Assembly (NCBI RefSeq): GCF_000143415.4
Contig: NW_003314302.1
Location: forward strand, 389,182 to 453,181
From: Selaginella moellendorffii
Taxonomy: Eukaryota > Streptophyta > Lycopodiopsida > Selaginellales > Selaginellaceae
DNA: 64,000 bases
Reading direction: 5' to 3'
The notes below the pieces were generated by a model that had not been told where the DNA came from, did not search any database, and was given only the letters and a program-made list of their open reading frames with translations. Every line of letters begins with the position of its first letter. The first letter of the stretch is position 1. Position numbers and translations under genes: made by a program. Shown piece after piece: positions 1 to 12,110 of this stretch.

Positions 1-2529
1 AGGAGCAAAGGGGATGGGAGCACAAAGCAATGTTGGAATAGTCCTAGAGCATCTAACATCTAATGCCAAAAGCAATATATAAAATGAAGCTAAATTAAAT
101 TTGGTGCTATATCAACATACTGATGGCTTAGCTCGAGGATATGAGTACTCCATCAGGTAGTATGGTATAGAGCTTGGGCTTAAACTCACACTAGGTGCAA
201 AACAAAGATATGCATGCAAGCAAGACCTAGATTACACTTTAAGTTAGTTAGCCATACCTAACCTATCCACTATCCTTACTATACATTTGGCAACAACCCT
301 CGCACCCCCCCCCTAAAAGTTAGTCTCTGGGACAATTATACAAAAACTTTCTAAATATGGAATGGTGCTAAATTGCGCATTTGAATATGAGACCAACACC
401 ATTGTGATCATAATCTTTACAGATATGCCCAACTAACAAATCTAGACACTTTTCATAAATAGCCAATGAGATATATGGCATAATAGCGAGAGTATTTTGG
501 TGCATATGGTAAGTTATCATTTTGCGAATATTAAGGGAATAAGCTCAATATTGCACGGGGTTATCAACATTAGCAAGTGGAAGCTAACAACATAAGTCTC
601 ATCACCAGGTCAAGTATGCTTCACTAAATGACAATTTAAGATTTCTTTCTTTAGTGCCTTTTTGGTGTAAATGCACATGTGGTGACTAGCTTCTCAACTA
701 ACTTAGATGGAGAAGGGTCAAGTAATACCAACTTTACACCATCGTAGCAATAAGGAAAGAATATCTGAAAGGATTTTTTGGTAAATAACTGTCAATACCC
801 ACAATTACATTCACAACACCATTGCACCACTTTAGGGCAGGCTTTTGTTCCATAGCCTTAATATACCCTTGAGCTTCCCTTTGACCCATGTTGACCATGT
901 GGTAAAAATTGGACATGTGGCAGGACTCCATGGTATACCTATAGAATTCAAATCACATTTTGGTTCTTTAAGGCAATCAAAATGTTATAATATAATATAC
1001 TATTTTTACTTTATGTCTTACTATATGTTAAAAAGGTCAAGATTACCATAGCCAATACCCACATTGCACAATCTTAACTTAAGCTTATATATGCTTGCAA
1101 ATGATGTGGGGTATAGTATTGAAGACTAAAAGGGACCAAAAGAGTGATAAAATAATCAATTTGCATCTATTGCATTATAGTCTCATGCTTTTGTTGGCTG
1201 TTACAAGACCCTAAAAAACATTAAGGGTAAGTTAAAAGAATGATGTTCCAAGAAATCCAATTGGCATCATCTATATATATAAAGCAATAGTGGGGAGGTC
1301 CACTAGCAGTTGGATCCTAGGCTTGGGCTAGGATCAATTTGCATGGTTGCACGAGAAAGTTTTCTGATGTTAGCCTTGGCCAATGGGAGATCACCACAGC
1401 TCTGGTGCTCATTGGCTTTGAGCAAGGCAAAACAGGCATTTGACATATGTCACCAGTGGTGTCTTGCCCCCGTGCCCATTCTTTTTAGCTTGCCCTAGAT
1501 GCCCTGCTGCAATCAAGCTAACACTTGCTTGCTGGATCAGTGGCAATCATAGCAATTGTGCTTCTTCCTGCAAAGATCTGTGTTCAACGTAGGTCCAACG
1601 GCCACTAATTTGGCCCCCAACCACAACAATCTAGATTTTTGTGTGCTGTGGAAATTTGAGACATCTTCATTTGGGTTTGTGGATGCCATTGAGCAGCAAA
1701 GCTGGAGCTAGAGCCAACCTTCATGGCCAGAACCATTAGAGAGTTTGCAGTCCCTATCCTTCTCCAAGAGAGAACAAGCCCAATGTGAGTTCTCAAACTT
1801 GCAAACCCTACCCACCTCTCATGGCTCAAGTGTCATTATATTTTAAAAAGCACGGGAGGCTTTTTGAGTGCTCACCACGCCTTGGAAAAGGTGTGCTAGT
1901 AGATTAGTCTCTTTTGTTTACAGCTTAAGGTGTATATAGATATAGATTGTGCTCTCACTATATAGTCTTTGATTTTTTTTTATTTTTATTTTTTTTCTAG
2001 TGTAAGAACACAAGTTCTGGCTTTTACTTAGAATCTCTAAAAATTTTAAGATAAGTGTTTTGATTTTCTTTTAGATTGATGCATCACTCACATCTACTTC
2101 TTGCCTTAAGTTTAAATTTGCACTAAATAGGTTATTTCACTTCATTTATTAAACAAAACTTCCTCCCTAGCAAATATGCCTTGGCTTTAGAAGTATTAAG
2201 AAGCATACATCACCAATTACTTCCAACTATTGACACTAGCAGATATATTCATACTCACAACAACCTTGCATATGGTAATGAAGAAACTAATCTAACATGC
2301 TAATGCAAAAATTACTTTAGATCTTGATGATGCTAATACAAACATAGCATATGCTGATGAAGGTCATACAAATATAGACCTTGAAAATGCTAAATAAAAG
2401 TAATACAAATGCATGGAATCATCATAGTTATACTGTCTACAGTCTACAAATTAGCACATCAAAAGAATTATAATGGCCATACAACACATATGTTTAATAT
2501 TGAAAATATGTCATCCATATATGTTTTTT
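1..2529. other. AT-rich intergenic DNA, no gene recognised
   Basis: No open reading frame here resembles a known family; the longest are about 60-75 codons. A somewhat GC-richer patch lies at about 1300-1830, flanked by AT-rich DNA with poly-T tracts near 1970-1995. The last few hundred bases contain short repeated words (GATGATGCTAATAC-like near 2320-2390) and may be degraded upstream sequence of the Helitron that follows. I see no tRNA, rRNA or CRISPR-like structure. Confidence 0.5.
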
Positions 2530-4249
2530 GTAGTGCATTACATTTTGAAACGAGTCAAGATTAATGTGTTGCTAGAATGGAAAGGTTTCCCTTCCCCAAC
2601 TTTTATCTTTACCTACTATATTGCATATGCTTTTTAATGAAAATAAAAACTCTAACTTTAAAATTAACATAAGAAATTTCAATAGTGCTTTAGCTTTTGC
2701 ATCAATGGGTGCTAATATTGATAATTTAAGTGGTAAAAGCCCATATTGCTTTAAAATACATGGTCAAATATATCACAATATTGCTTTAACATATCTTGCT
2801 ACTAAAGTGCCACCATCATATGGACAACTTTACATGCTTGACGCATTTGAAGCTACAAATATTAGAAAGCAAAACCCATTCAACACAAACTGTGATTCTA
2901 ATTTGTTATTGCAATTAGATCACTTGCTAAGACCAATAAACCTATACACACAAGCTTTTCAAATGATGTATAATCTTGAATTCCAAGAACAACATTGCTC
3001 AATTTGCAATGGAATTCCGAAACATGGTGTTTATATGATTGCTAGAAGTGAAAGTACTAATTTACATTGTTATGACTTGCCGCGGACTAATGATGTTGCT
3101 GTTGCTTTTGCTATTGATGAGGGGAGCCATCTCTTGACAAAGAAATATGCATACATCCATATAACTCACAGCCAAAAGAAAATTTTATTCTTATGAAAAT
3201 TGTGATCCTATAGTTTATCTTTTACTTTTACCATTTGGTGATAAAGGTTAGCATGAAAAAATCTACCACAATAAGTTGTATGTAATGTTACTCCAATACT
3301 ATATATATTGATTATCTCAACAAGATAGTATTGGCAACTCTTTCCTTTATGATTAATTGCTACATGTTGGGAAGCTCACTCAATAATTTATGGTTGATGC
3401 TTATATAAAGGTTGAATCTAACAACTTTACTTTCTTTAGCACTCATCAAAAACATTTAAAAGTGGATTGTTACATAGGTATTATGGACTATGTTAGCAAT
3501 AGAACTGCTACTAATAATGCTGAGCTTAGAAAAGTTATAATTTTACCTTCTACATTTCCTGATAGCCTACAAGCAATGCAATAACATTATCAAAATGCTA
3601 TTGCTATTGTTACATATTTTGGAAAATCTGACTTATTTATTACATTTACACACAACCCAAAGTGGTCTTAAATTGTATAAAACTTACAACTGAATGAATC
3701 ACTTGAGGATTGATTTGATCTTATTTTAAAAGTTTTCAACTTAAAACTTAAAGAATTTCTACATAACATAAGTATCAAAGGAATTTTTGGGAAGTGCATC
3801 ACATATGTTTATGTTTCCAAAAAACAGGTTTGCCTCATTATCATTTCTTAGCAATGTTATCAAGTGAAGACAAGATAAAAAACCATGACTTGGTTGGCAA
3901 ATTTATCACTGCACAATTGCCACACCCATTGCTAAAATCAGAATTGCATAACATAATTACAAATCATATTATATATGGTTTATGTGGTAATTTTAATTAT
4001 TTAATTTGCATGGCAAATAACAAATGCTCTAAGAATTATCCAAAAGAATTTAATGTTGAAATTATTTATTGTATTGATGGTTATCTTAATTACTACCAAC
4101 CCAATAACGAACACACTTTCATAAAAAATGGTTGTACTATTGATAATAGATGGGTTGCTCTTTATAATAAATACCTTTGTAAGAAATATAAAGCATACAT
4201 CAATGTAGAAATTTGTGCTTCTATTAAAAGTATTAAATATTTATTTTAA
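2530..4249 (+). pseudogene. Helitron Rep (HUH nuclease) portion, inactivated
   Basis: This is the rolling-circle initiator half of the Helitron. Frames at 2621-3196, 3390-3584 and 3794-4249 match the Rep N-terminal segment, the linker (LRKVIILPSTF) and the HUH core, with about 200 bp of frameshifted but alignable sequence between the last two (reads as FGKSDLFITFTHNPKW). The final frame ends at KYLF followed by TAA (4247-4249). In relatives this place reads KYLFKY, which holds the paired tyrosines used for strand transfer, so the stop replaces the lysine between them. The product would be non-functional even without the upstream breaks. Confidence 0.8.
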
Positions 4250-5149
4250 TATATGACTATGCAACATTAGAATTCATAACTACATTTGAAGAATGAGGGA
4301 CTTTAAATTGGGACAAAATCTTAAGTTTTGTCAATGTTTGATATATTTATGCTCCCAAAGCCATATGGCATATATTTAAGTTTCATATGCATGATAAATC
4401 AATAACTATTATATGCTTTCCAGTTCATTACCTATTTTTTAAAATGTCTATTTCATACCAGGTCATGAACAAAAAACACTAGAAAGAACCACTCAAAATG
4501 GAATAATGCTTACACAATGGTTCAATTTAAACATGTAAGATACTAATGCAAGACAATACATATATGCTTAAATTTCGTTACACTATATATATAAAAAATC
4601 CTCTCATAAATGGCAATTACACCAATGAAAAGCTAAACTCATACCAAGAATATATTCCATATCTTCTTCAAATAGTGAGTTGTACCATTTGTGGCTTATA
4701 TTATTCCATATAAAAGGTGTTATATCATTTGAGGATATATATATATTGTTAAAAGTGTTATTTTCTCCTCTTTTAAACAAGTAGTTATAGCAATAAGATT
4801 TCTAACAAATGATTCAAAATGGCAACATTGCATACAAGAAACTTCTACTTTTAAAATGCCATCCCAATTAAGACATATTATTTTTTATTTATTTGTATTA
4901 TTCACTAAAAGATCCAAATCTATTATGGGATCAATTCAAAATTGATATATTTAAGGATTATGCTAGAAATTATATAAACTATTTTGATATTGCTTTACTC
5001 GATATTAACTCAAAATTTCAACTACACAATAAATCTAATTGTAATTTTAGTTTACCACTCCCAACTCTTACTTGCATTGTCGAACATATGTTTAATACAC
5101 AAATCCCTGATCCATCACAAAACCAAATCAATGCAAATATAAATCAATT

Positions 5150-6498
5150 CAGTCATGAATAACGTTATATTTTTGAACTCATTATGAATGCTATTGACAC
5201 TGACCAACATCAATGTTTCTTTATTGATAGACCTAGTGGTACTGAGAAATTTTTCTACTTAATTACACATTACAATTATAAAGATAAAAGTAATCAGTAT
5301 GGCATGAACTAGGATTGCAAACATTTTGGTAAAATATGGTCAAACGACATATATAACTTTTAAACTTTTTGTTCCTTTAAATGAAATTTCTATCTCTACT
5401 TTAACAATTAATAGTATTGCTAGAAAAACCATTAAACAAGCAAATGTTTTCATATGGGATGAAATTAGTATGGTCTACACACATGTTTTTTCTGCGGTTA
5501 ATAAATTTTTAAAGCATCTCAAATGTAATTCTAAACCATTTGGAGGCATTACAATGGTTACAAGTGTTGACTTTTGTCAAACCCTTTTTATTATTCCTTA
5601 TGGCTATAGAACTTCTATTATTTCAAGCTCAGTTAGAATAAATGGACTATAGTCACTCTTTACAACACTAACATTAATAAAGAATATACATTCAAACAAT
5701 CTTTGTTTTTCTAAATGGCTTCTCAAACTTGGCAATGGTGATAGTAGTTTGAAGTTGCTATATCTCCCACCAGATATTATCAAAATACCACATGCATTAT
5801 CTATCTCTACATTTGTTATAAACTTTGTTTTCCCAAATACCAATGATATTATAAAGATTTACACAGCTGCATCAAAGGTTATTCTCACCCCACTCAATGA
5901 TGACATATTTAGAATAAATAATGACATTGTTAGAAGACTACTAGGTGATCCATATGTTTACTTAAGCATTGACACAATTGACTCAAATCAACCTGAAGTG
6001 TTCCCAATTGAATTCTTAAATTCAATCACCCCATCGAGACTACACCACATAAATTAATTCTAAAACAAAATGTGATTTTGATTCTTCTTAGGAGTATATC
6101 TTCACACTCACCTCATTCTCAAGCAAGTATCTTGAAATGTTTTGGACTGTGAATTTATCATAAGACAATTCAAGGGATCACAAGTTTTTATTCTACGTAT
6201 TACCCTTACACTTTTTGATCTTGAAATCCCTTTTAAGGTGTCCCGAAGATAATTCCTAATTCATCTAGGTTATTGCTTAATTATTTCTAAAGCTCAAGGC
6301 CAAATTTTCAATCATGTTGGCATTTACCTCCCTCAACTTATTTTCACATATGGTCAACTTTATATTGCTCTGTCAAGGTGTAGATCATCTGAACAACTTT
6401 GTGTTCAAGTGCTCACAACCCCCCTTCAAGGCAATCTTATACCATATGATCAACACTTTTACATTGTGAATACAGTCTACGCTAAAATTCTTAAGTAG
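5150..6498 (+). pseudogene. Helitron PIF1-like helicase portion, inactivated
   Basis: Sequence near 5155 reads as the start of the helicase (YIFELIMNAIDTDQHQCFFI). A degraded Walker A follows (RPSGTEKF in place of GPGGTGKT), so the ATP-binding lysine is altered. Downstream, frames at 5326-5652 (IWDEISMV, then FGGITMV), 5749-6057 (LNDDIFRINNDIVRRLLGD) and about 6310-6498 (FNHVGIYLPQLIFTYGQLYIALSRC) keep the order of superfamily 1B helicase motifs. At least four frame breaks separate these pieces. It has no coding potential as a single protein. Confidence 0.8.
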
Positions 6499-8176
6499 AC
6501 TGATCAATATATGGCACAATTCCAAATCCAACCATGATTCCACAAAGCTATCACCTTTGACCTGCAATTATGAGTTTAAAGTGCATGCTACAACAAAGCT
6601 AGCATTGAGTGGTGTGCATTGGGTGGTGTGCCATTTTGGTTATGGCAACATGCTATTAAGCTGCTAATGGTAGAGGTACAGTTTTCATCCTGTTGCTTCT
6701 TGAGTGCAACTTTTACTATAATATAATAGTTTCCAACTCATCCCAAGAGGAACCTCTCTAGTGGGCTGTGGAGCAAGTAGCAACACCTGCACCAAAGATG
6801 GACTTGGAAGTATTCTTTGGGCTCTTTGTGTTCAAAATGGAGGAATGTAACTTAATAGTGATGTAATTTAGCTTATGTAATGCTTATGGGCAAAGTTTGT
6901 AAATTCCAGCATAGGAAATTTGGATTTGAGGAGTTTAGACAACAATCAAGTATGGTAAATGCATTATTATTTTATGATTACAAATAACACATTTGGTCAA
7001 AAGAATATTTTTCAATTGTGGAGTTGATCAAACAGTAAACATAACTATACTTAGCAAACCTCTTGAAATGACATCAAATTTGTCAACCACGCAGCATTTG
7101 CTGGGCAATTGCTAGTATTAAATATTTTTTGGGACAAATGCTACACCAGCATCTTGTCAAAGAATTCTTTTGCCTTTTCCAAATCTCTTTACAATTTAGA
7201 GTTGTATTAAGAACAGCTAGTTATATCCCACTTCAAACAAGCTCATGGCATTTGTGTTACACTTGGCCTTGGCATATGCAGAGATCCTTATTGTCCACAC
7301 CAGATTTCATTGTGGCATGCAATTAAAAACTCCTCTAGCTTTTGATTCTCAGCATATCCCACGAGTATAGCGTTCCAAGAGTAAATGCCCTCTATAGCAT
7401 TCCATTAAAAACCACCTTTGCATTCCCCACATTGGAAATAAGCAAACAGCATTGTTGTGTATGAAATTATATCCCTTTCATCAAACAGGTTTTTTATCTT
7501 AAGAATATTTCCATCATAATGTATGCCTCAACGTCAACAACGTGTTTTGACTCTTTCCAAATGTCTGGCCGTGGTAAATGCAGTCTACCACTTTTGGCGA
7601 ACACCTTCTCAGCAGCCGCTTGTATCATTGTGTTCCGGTGCGGCATTGTGTCAAGATGAGAATGTAAATGCCGTCTGCGACTAGCTTTGTTGACGCGACC
7701 ATGACTTGGAATCGCGTGCAGGGAGGCAAAGCGCAAGTTCTTTGAATCGATCTCCACCAGTCTTTCCGCTCGTGGACAGAGGAACACGAAAGAGAGCTCA
7801 ATACGCTCGTTAGACCCTAAAAAAAACAAAGAAAATCAAACAGATGGAATGCCCCCTCTCTTTCTCGGGCGCTCTGCGAAGAGTTTGAGGTACACATTTC
7901 GTGCCATCTTTATTTCCGAGTTGGACAAGACTGGGAGGAAACTTCGTGTGCCAGGGAGCATATTCAGCTAATAACATAGTTTGAACCACAAATGCGTTTG
8001 CATCCCCCTGTCTCCCCGGTTATATTCGCTAGCAGCAAGCACTCTTGGAGCTGATCAAGTGCAACCAGAAGCTTGAATCCGGAGGAAGTTGCGAGCTGAG
8101 TGCTCGTTCTGGCTGGGGCAAACAGGGGAGGGGGCTGGATTATGCAAACTAGCCATCGATCAGATCAGCTATTGTC
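6499..8176. other. Intergenic region between Helitron and receptor kinase
   Basis: 6.5-7.5 kb is AT-rich and featureless and may include the unlocated Helitron 3' end. Base composition rises sharply at about 7.5 kb and stays high into the kinase gene. A 111-codon frame on the minus strand (7494-7829) matches nothing I recognise. The last few hundred bases are presumably promoter and 5' UTR of the receptor kinase starting at 8177. Confidence 0.45.
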
Positions 8177-10580
8177 ATGATTATGCTACTCCTGACCCTC
8201 TTGATGATCCTTGGAGCAAACTTTCTAGCCGCTGGGAAGCTCCTCATGCACACCCAAGACGACGATCACACCCTCACCGATGCCGCCAGCAACGAGCTCC
8301 ACGCCAGGTTCTTAGCCCTCATCACCACAATCCCTTCCCAGCTCGTCTACGATGGAGCCACGGATCCATACTTCCGGGGCCAGGCCATTGGCGACACCTT
8401 GTTTCTCCCGGAATTTAATCTCTCGTTGGTTCTCAACCTCTACTTCTACAACGTCGAGCACTGCGGCCCCGGCTTTAGCCCACATTTTGGTAGCACTGGC
8501 AGCAAGCTTCGCGAAGGATTCACGGCTCTCTTGCCGGATCTTCAAAGTCTCATGAACCGCAGCTATGGTGCCGCCTATGTCACGCAAGGCCAGTTCCAAG
8601 CCGGATACTACATCCAGGGGATGAACTTGCGAGGATCCAATGGATCGTGCTCGTCTCTCCGGATCGAAAACACCACGGATAGTATCGGCTACTGCTACGG
8701 CTACGAGGGGACGCGATTGAGCTTCAGTGCTTTCGACAGGCTCTACCCGGGTTGCCGGATTAAATCCATGAGAAGGCCCGAGTACGTTCTGGAGATGGGA
8801 GAGGATTGCAATGCGGTGTTTAGCGACAGTTCGAACAACGAGGTCTTGTGGCAGTCGAGAACGAAGGGGAGTGGACGGGAGTGCGAGCTTGTTCTCGAGG
8901 AGACGGCGACGATTGGCGTGTATGATCGAAACGGGACTGTGTTAGCGAGATTTGGGACGAACAACTCCACGAATGCGTCCTTGTTTGCGATGCAGGAAGA
9001 TCGAAACATGGTGATCTACGCCATCAGCAGTATGAAGAGTGGCATGCCTGTGTGGAGTTCAGACACTTACAAAGGCGAGTTTTTGAAGAGCTTACGATGA
9101 GATCATACCTTTCTTGTGCAGATCCATCTTCAATTGGGAGGAATGGCACGACGATCAGTCCAGTTTCGCTGCCTTTGCCGAATGGAACGAGCTCAAACTC
9201 GTCCAACAAACGATCAAAGATTCTTGGATTTTGCTTGGGAGCGGTGTCGCTCGTTGTTGGAGTGGCAATTGTCGTGGTGATTTTGCGACGAAGAACGCGC
9301 AGTATAAGAGCTGGTGGGGAAGCATTGAACTGGCTACCACCCGGTAGCCAGGCGAAGAAATACTCGTACGAAGAGCTCCAGGAGGCTACGAAAGGATTTC
9401 ACAAGGAGAACTTGATCGGCACCGGCGGATTTGCGAGTGTATACAAGGTATTCTTCTAAATTCGATGGTCTTTCTTACCGAGAAAAACTCCATTGTTGAT
9501 ACACACACTCAGGGAGTTATAGACAGTCACGTTGTTGCGGTGAAATACTTGACAAGCTCCGATCTATCGGAGAAAGCGAGGCTGGATTTCGAGAATGAGG
9601 TGTCCACGATTAGCCTGCTCCAACACAAAAACGTTGTCAAGCTTTTCGGGTTTTGCTCCGAGAAAGAACACAAGCTCATCGTCTGCGAGCTCGTTGAGAA
9701 TGGGAACCTCTCCGACGCCTTGTTTGGTTAGCAACTCTAAAGAGATCTTTTAAGAAATCATGAAGAGAGTTTCTTCCATTTCAGTGTGGAAGGATTTGCA
9801 GCTAGATTGGACTGCCAGATACAACATTTGTGTGGGTGTTGCCCAAGGTTTGGCATACTTGCACGGAGAAACATCGCAGGCAACCATCGTACACAGAGAT
9901 ATCAAAGCCCTCAACATTCTTCTAGCCAGCGATCTCAAGCCAAAGATCTCGGACTTTGGATTGGCAAGACTGATCCAGCAAAGTCGAAGCTATACCAGCA
10001 CACGAGCAGCAGGAACAGCGTAAGTTATTCCACCAATTCTCTATCTAATTGTTTTTAACTTTTCCATCTCTAGTGGCTATCTAGCTCCAGAGTATGCTCT
10101 CTCTGGTCAGCTCACCGAGAAGGCCGACGTCTATTCGTTTGGGATTCTTGTTCTTGAGATCATAAGTGGAAGAAAAAACATGGACTTCACACTCTTGGAC
10201 AGCGAGTTTTTCTTGCTCGAATGGGTGAGTATGTGGTTTTAAAGTTTAGATCTTCTAGATTTGTGTGATTACCACAGGCATGGAATGCATTCCAAAGTGG
10301 CAATCTCCAAGAGATCATCGACAAGAGACTGGAGGTGGGTGACCAAGAGATTCACGAGATCAAGCGAGTGTTCACAGTTGCTCTCCACTGCACACAAGCC
10401 AGTCAAAACAAGCGCCCAGTGATGTATAGAGTGGTGGGGATGCTCATGGGTGACATGGACATCAGTGGCACCATCTCAAAGCCCGGCTTCCTCTGTGATT
10501 TAAGGCAAAACCCTGAGCAGACCGGCATCAATGACACTCACACTCCCTTTATTGAAACAAAGAGTGCAAAAGATAATTAG
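8177..10580 (+). CDS. Bulb-type lectin receptor-like protein kinase
   Basis: Six exons splice into one 708-residue frame: 8177-9074, 9122-9447, 9513-9726, 9785-10019, 10074-10224, 10278-10580. Introns are 47, 65, 58, 54 and 53 nt; the first uses a GC donor (AAAG/GCGAGT). The protein has a signal peptide (residues 1-20), an unassigned extracellular domain (about 30-190), a bulb-type lectin domain (about 190-297) with one intact mannose-site motif (QEDRNMVIY, 273-281) and two degraded ones, a transmembrane helix (about 332-354) followed by RRR, and a Ser/Thr kinase. Kinase landmarks are [10 protein letters not shown] (399-408), K419, HRDIKALN (516-523), DFG (536-538) and APE (562-564), so the kinase should be active. 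It probably sits in the plasma membrane as a sensor of glycans or microbes (inference). It lacks the S-locus and PAN domains usual in G-type lectin kinases. The start is the first ATG, directly before the hydrophobic leader. Confidence 0.88.
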
Positions 10581-11056
10581 ATACTAAACGGATAAAAAAG
10601 AATCCAGCTAATATTTTGAAATGAATAAGAAGTCAATATCTAAGGTGCATTATAAAGTCATTATGAAACACTCAACAAAAACAAGCTCAAACTTTTTAAC
10701 TTGATGAAATTGTCATTATGAAACACTCAACAAAAACAAGCTCAAACTTTTTAACTTGATGAAATTGTATGATGCAGTTTAATGCTAGCTTTTGAGGTTA
10801 AGATAATTGAGTTAGATAAAGTTTGGAATAATGGCCATTGCACTTTTCTAAAAATGTCTTTTATCCCTTTTTTCTATAATATTATGTTTATGTAGCACAT
10901 ATAATCATGGGATGAGATTTGAATATACTATCACCGTGAATCTTTAGAATTTTAGGGGATAAATGGGGATAAAATAGCCATTAAGGGCTCTTTTATCAAG
11001 CAATTACCCTTTTTTTAATTTGTTTAAGGGGAGAGAGATAAAATGTGTTACATATG
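10581..11056. other. Receptor kinase 3' flank, AT-rich
   Basis: AT-rich DNA downstream of the kinase stop codon. It contains a perfect or near-perfect 55-bp tandem duplication (listed separately). No gene is seen. Confidence 0.5.
10657..10766. repeat. Tandem duplication, 2 x 55 bp
   Basis: Two adjacent copies, 10657-10711 and 10712-10766, each beginning GTCATTATGAAACACTC and ending TTGATGAAATT. They appear identical by eye, which implies a recent event or a local assembly artefact. Confidence 0.9.
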
Positions 11057-11284
11057 TGTAAACTCATGAGTTTGGACTTCCCGGGAGATCACCTAGCCCA
11101 GTACTATTCAAACCAAGGACATTTAACTCCAACTATCCTAAGACCCTTAACCAATTAGAAAAGGGGGTGTACTCTTGCTCATGGGCCCTTAACCAATTAG
11201 AAAAAGGGGTGCACTTTTGCTCATGGGCCCTTTCCCTCTATATTTGAACCCTATGGATCGTCTTTCGACCTTTGGTTGCTTATA
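11057..11284. repeat. LTR-like repeat, copy 1
   Basis: Begins TGTAAACTCATGAGTTTGG and ends TTGGTTGCTTATA. It matches copy 2 (11526-11719) through most of its length, but carries an internal duplication of about 35 bp that repeats the ATGGGCCCTTAACCAATTAG block. Short direct repeats with TG...CA-like ends fit a small LTR element of about 200 bp. Confidence 0.65.
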
Positions 11285-11525
11285 ATCCACCATGCTTCCC
11301 TACAAGTTCACGCCCTTGTGAATGGAAGCTGAGAACCGTAGCTCTCCCAAGATCCCCGCTCTCTTGACACCCTACCCCTCGGCTTCCTTACAAGTTCACG
11401 CCCTTGTGAACGGAAGCTGAGAGCCGCAGCTCTCCGGAGAGCCCCGCTCTCTTGACACCCTACCCCTCGGGTCGAGCCCAGCGGGAGCAAACTAGAGTCG
11501 GATTCGAGACCGCTCTAATACCAAA
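11285..11525. mobile_element. Internal segment between LTR-like repeats
   Basis: GC-rich, non-coding segment with two tandem sub-repeats: the block around TACAAGTTCACGCCCTTGTG occurs at about 11300 and 11390, each followed by a CTCTCTTGACACCCTACCCC block. It ends in GCTCTAATACCA (11512-11523), the reverse complement of a primer-binding site for initiator tRNA-Met. With the flanking repeats it resembles a miniature, non-autonomous LTR element (TRIM-like). Confidence 0.5.
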
Positions 11526-11719
11526 TGTAAGCTCATGAGTTTGGACTTCCCGGGAGGTCACCCAACCCAATACTATTCAAACCCAAGGACGCTTAACTCC
11601 AACTATCCCAAGACCCTTAACCGATTGGAAAAGAGGGTGCATTCTTATTTATGGGCCCTTTCCTTCTATATTTGAACCCCATGGATTGTTTTTCGAGTCG
11701 TTCCCTTTGGTTGCTTACA
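11526..11719. repeat. LTR-like repeat, copy 2 (TGTAAGC...GCTTACA)
   Basis: A 194-bp sequence with 7-bp inverted termini TGTAAGC/GCTTACA. Three bases after its right end lies TGGTATTAGAGC (11723-11734), a primer-binding site for initiator tRNA-Met with one change from the common plant form. Two bases before its left end lies the same 12-mer inverted (11512-11523). A further, inverted and degraded relative is at about 30515-30645. Confidence 0.72.
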
Positions 11720-11937
11720 ATATGGTATTAGAGCAAATGGCAAGGGTTCGATTCCCATTGATTAGTGGCTGCTTAAAAATATAATATACCCTTGAGCAAG
11801 ATATATTCCTACCCCTAAATTTGAAATTATATGTATTGAGCATCCATGCGTACGTCCTTCCTCTTGGTGGAATATCTAGGGATGAAAGTATATATATAGT
11901 GGATGAAGGTATCCACTGTATGTATTGAGCATCCATG

Positions 11938-12110
11938 TAGGAAATGGAGATGTTAATTCCCCTTGGTTCAATAGGGGCTTACACAATGGAAGGAAATGGA
12001 AGTTCTGGTAGGAAATGGAAATGTTGATTCCCCTTACCTCAATAGCCTCAATAGAGGTCTACACAATGGAAGGAAATGGAAGTGCTGGTAGGAAATGGAG
12101 ATGTTGATTG
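11938..12110. repeat. Minisatellite-like repeats
   Basis: Imperfect direct repeats of about 75-85 bp built on the words GGAAATGGAGATGTTGATT, CCCCTT..CAATAG and ACACAATGGAAGG. Just upstream, ATGTATTGAGCATCCATG occurs twice (about 11828 and 11918). No coding capacity. Confidence 0.7.

Larger units (their letters stand above)
2530..6498 (+). mobile_element. Decayed autonomous Helitron (Rep/helicase)
   Basis: Broken reading frames run in the order of a plant Helitron RepHel protein: a Helitron-helicase-like N-terminal segment (2621-3196, with the motif ALAFASMGANID), the Rep core (about 3390-4249, with GLPHYH as the HUH metal-binding motif), and a PIF1-type helicase (about 5150-6498, with IWDEISMV for Walker B and ending with GQLYIALSRCRSSEQLCVQV, the C-terminal helicase motif). 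Many stop codons and frameshifts interrupt it, so it cannot encode a full protein now. The helicase reading ends at a stop codon at 6496-6498. I could not identify the 5' TC end or the 3' hairpin plus CTRR end. The copy is strongly AT-biased. Helitrons move by rolling-circle replication; the family assignment rests on motif order and is firm. Confidence 0.88.

Noticed and set aside
7561-7578. ATGTCTGGCCGTGGTAAA reads MSGRGK, like a histone H4/H2A start
   Set aside because: The following residues do not match any histone and the frame closes within about 26 codons; a chance match.
7494-7829. 111-codon minus-strand frame upstream of the receptor kinase
   Set aside because: No domain, no splice partners and no codon-use argument; possibly a decayed fragment but unsupported.
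8177-9121. Kinase gene as a frameshifted pseudogene
   Set aside because: A GC-AG intron restores the frame exactly and every downstream exon joins in phase with intact kinase motifs.
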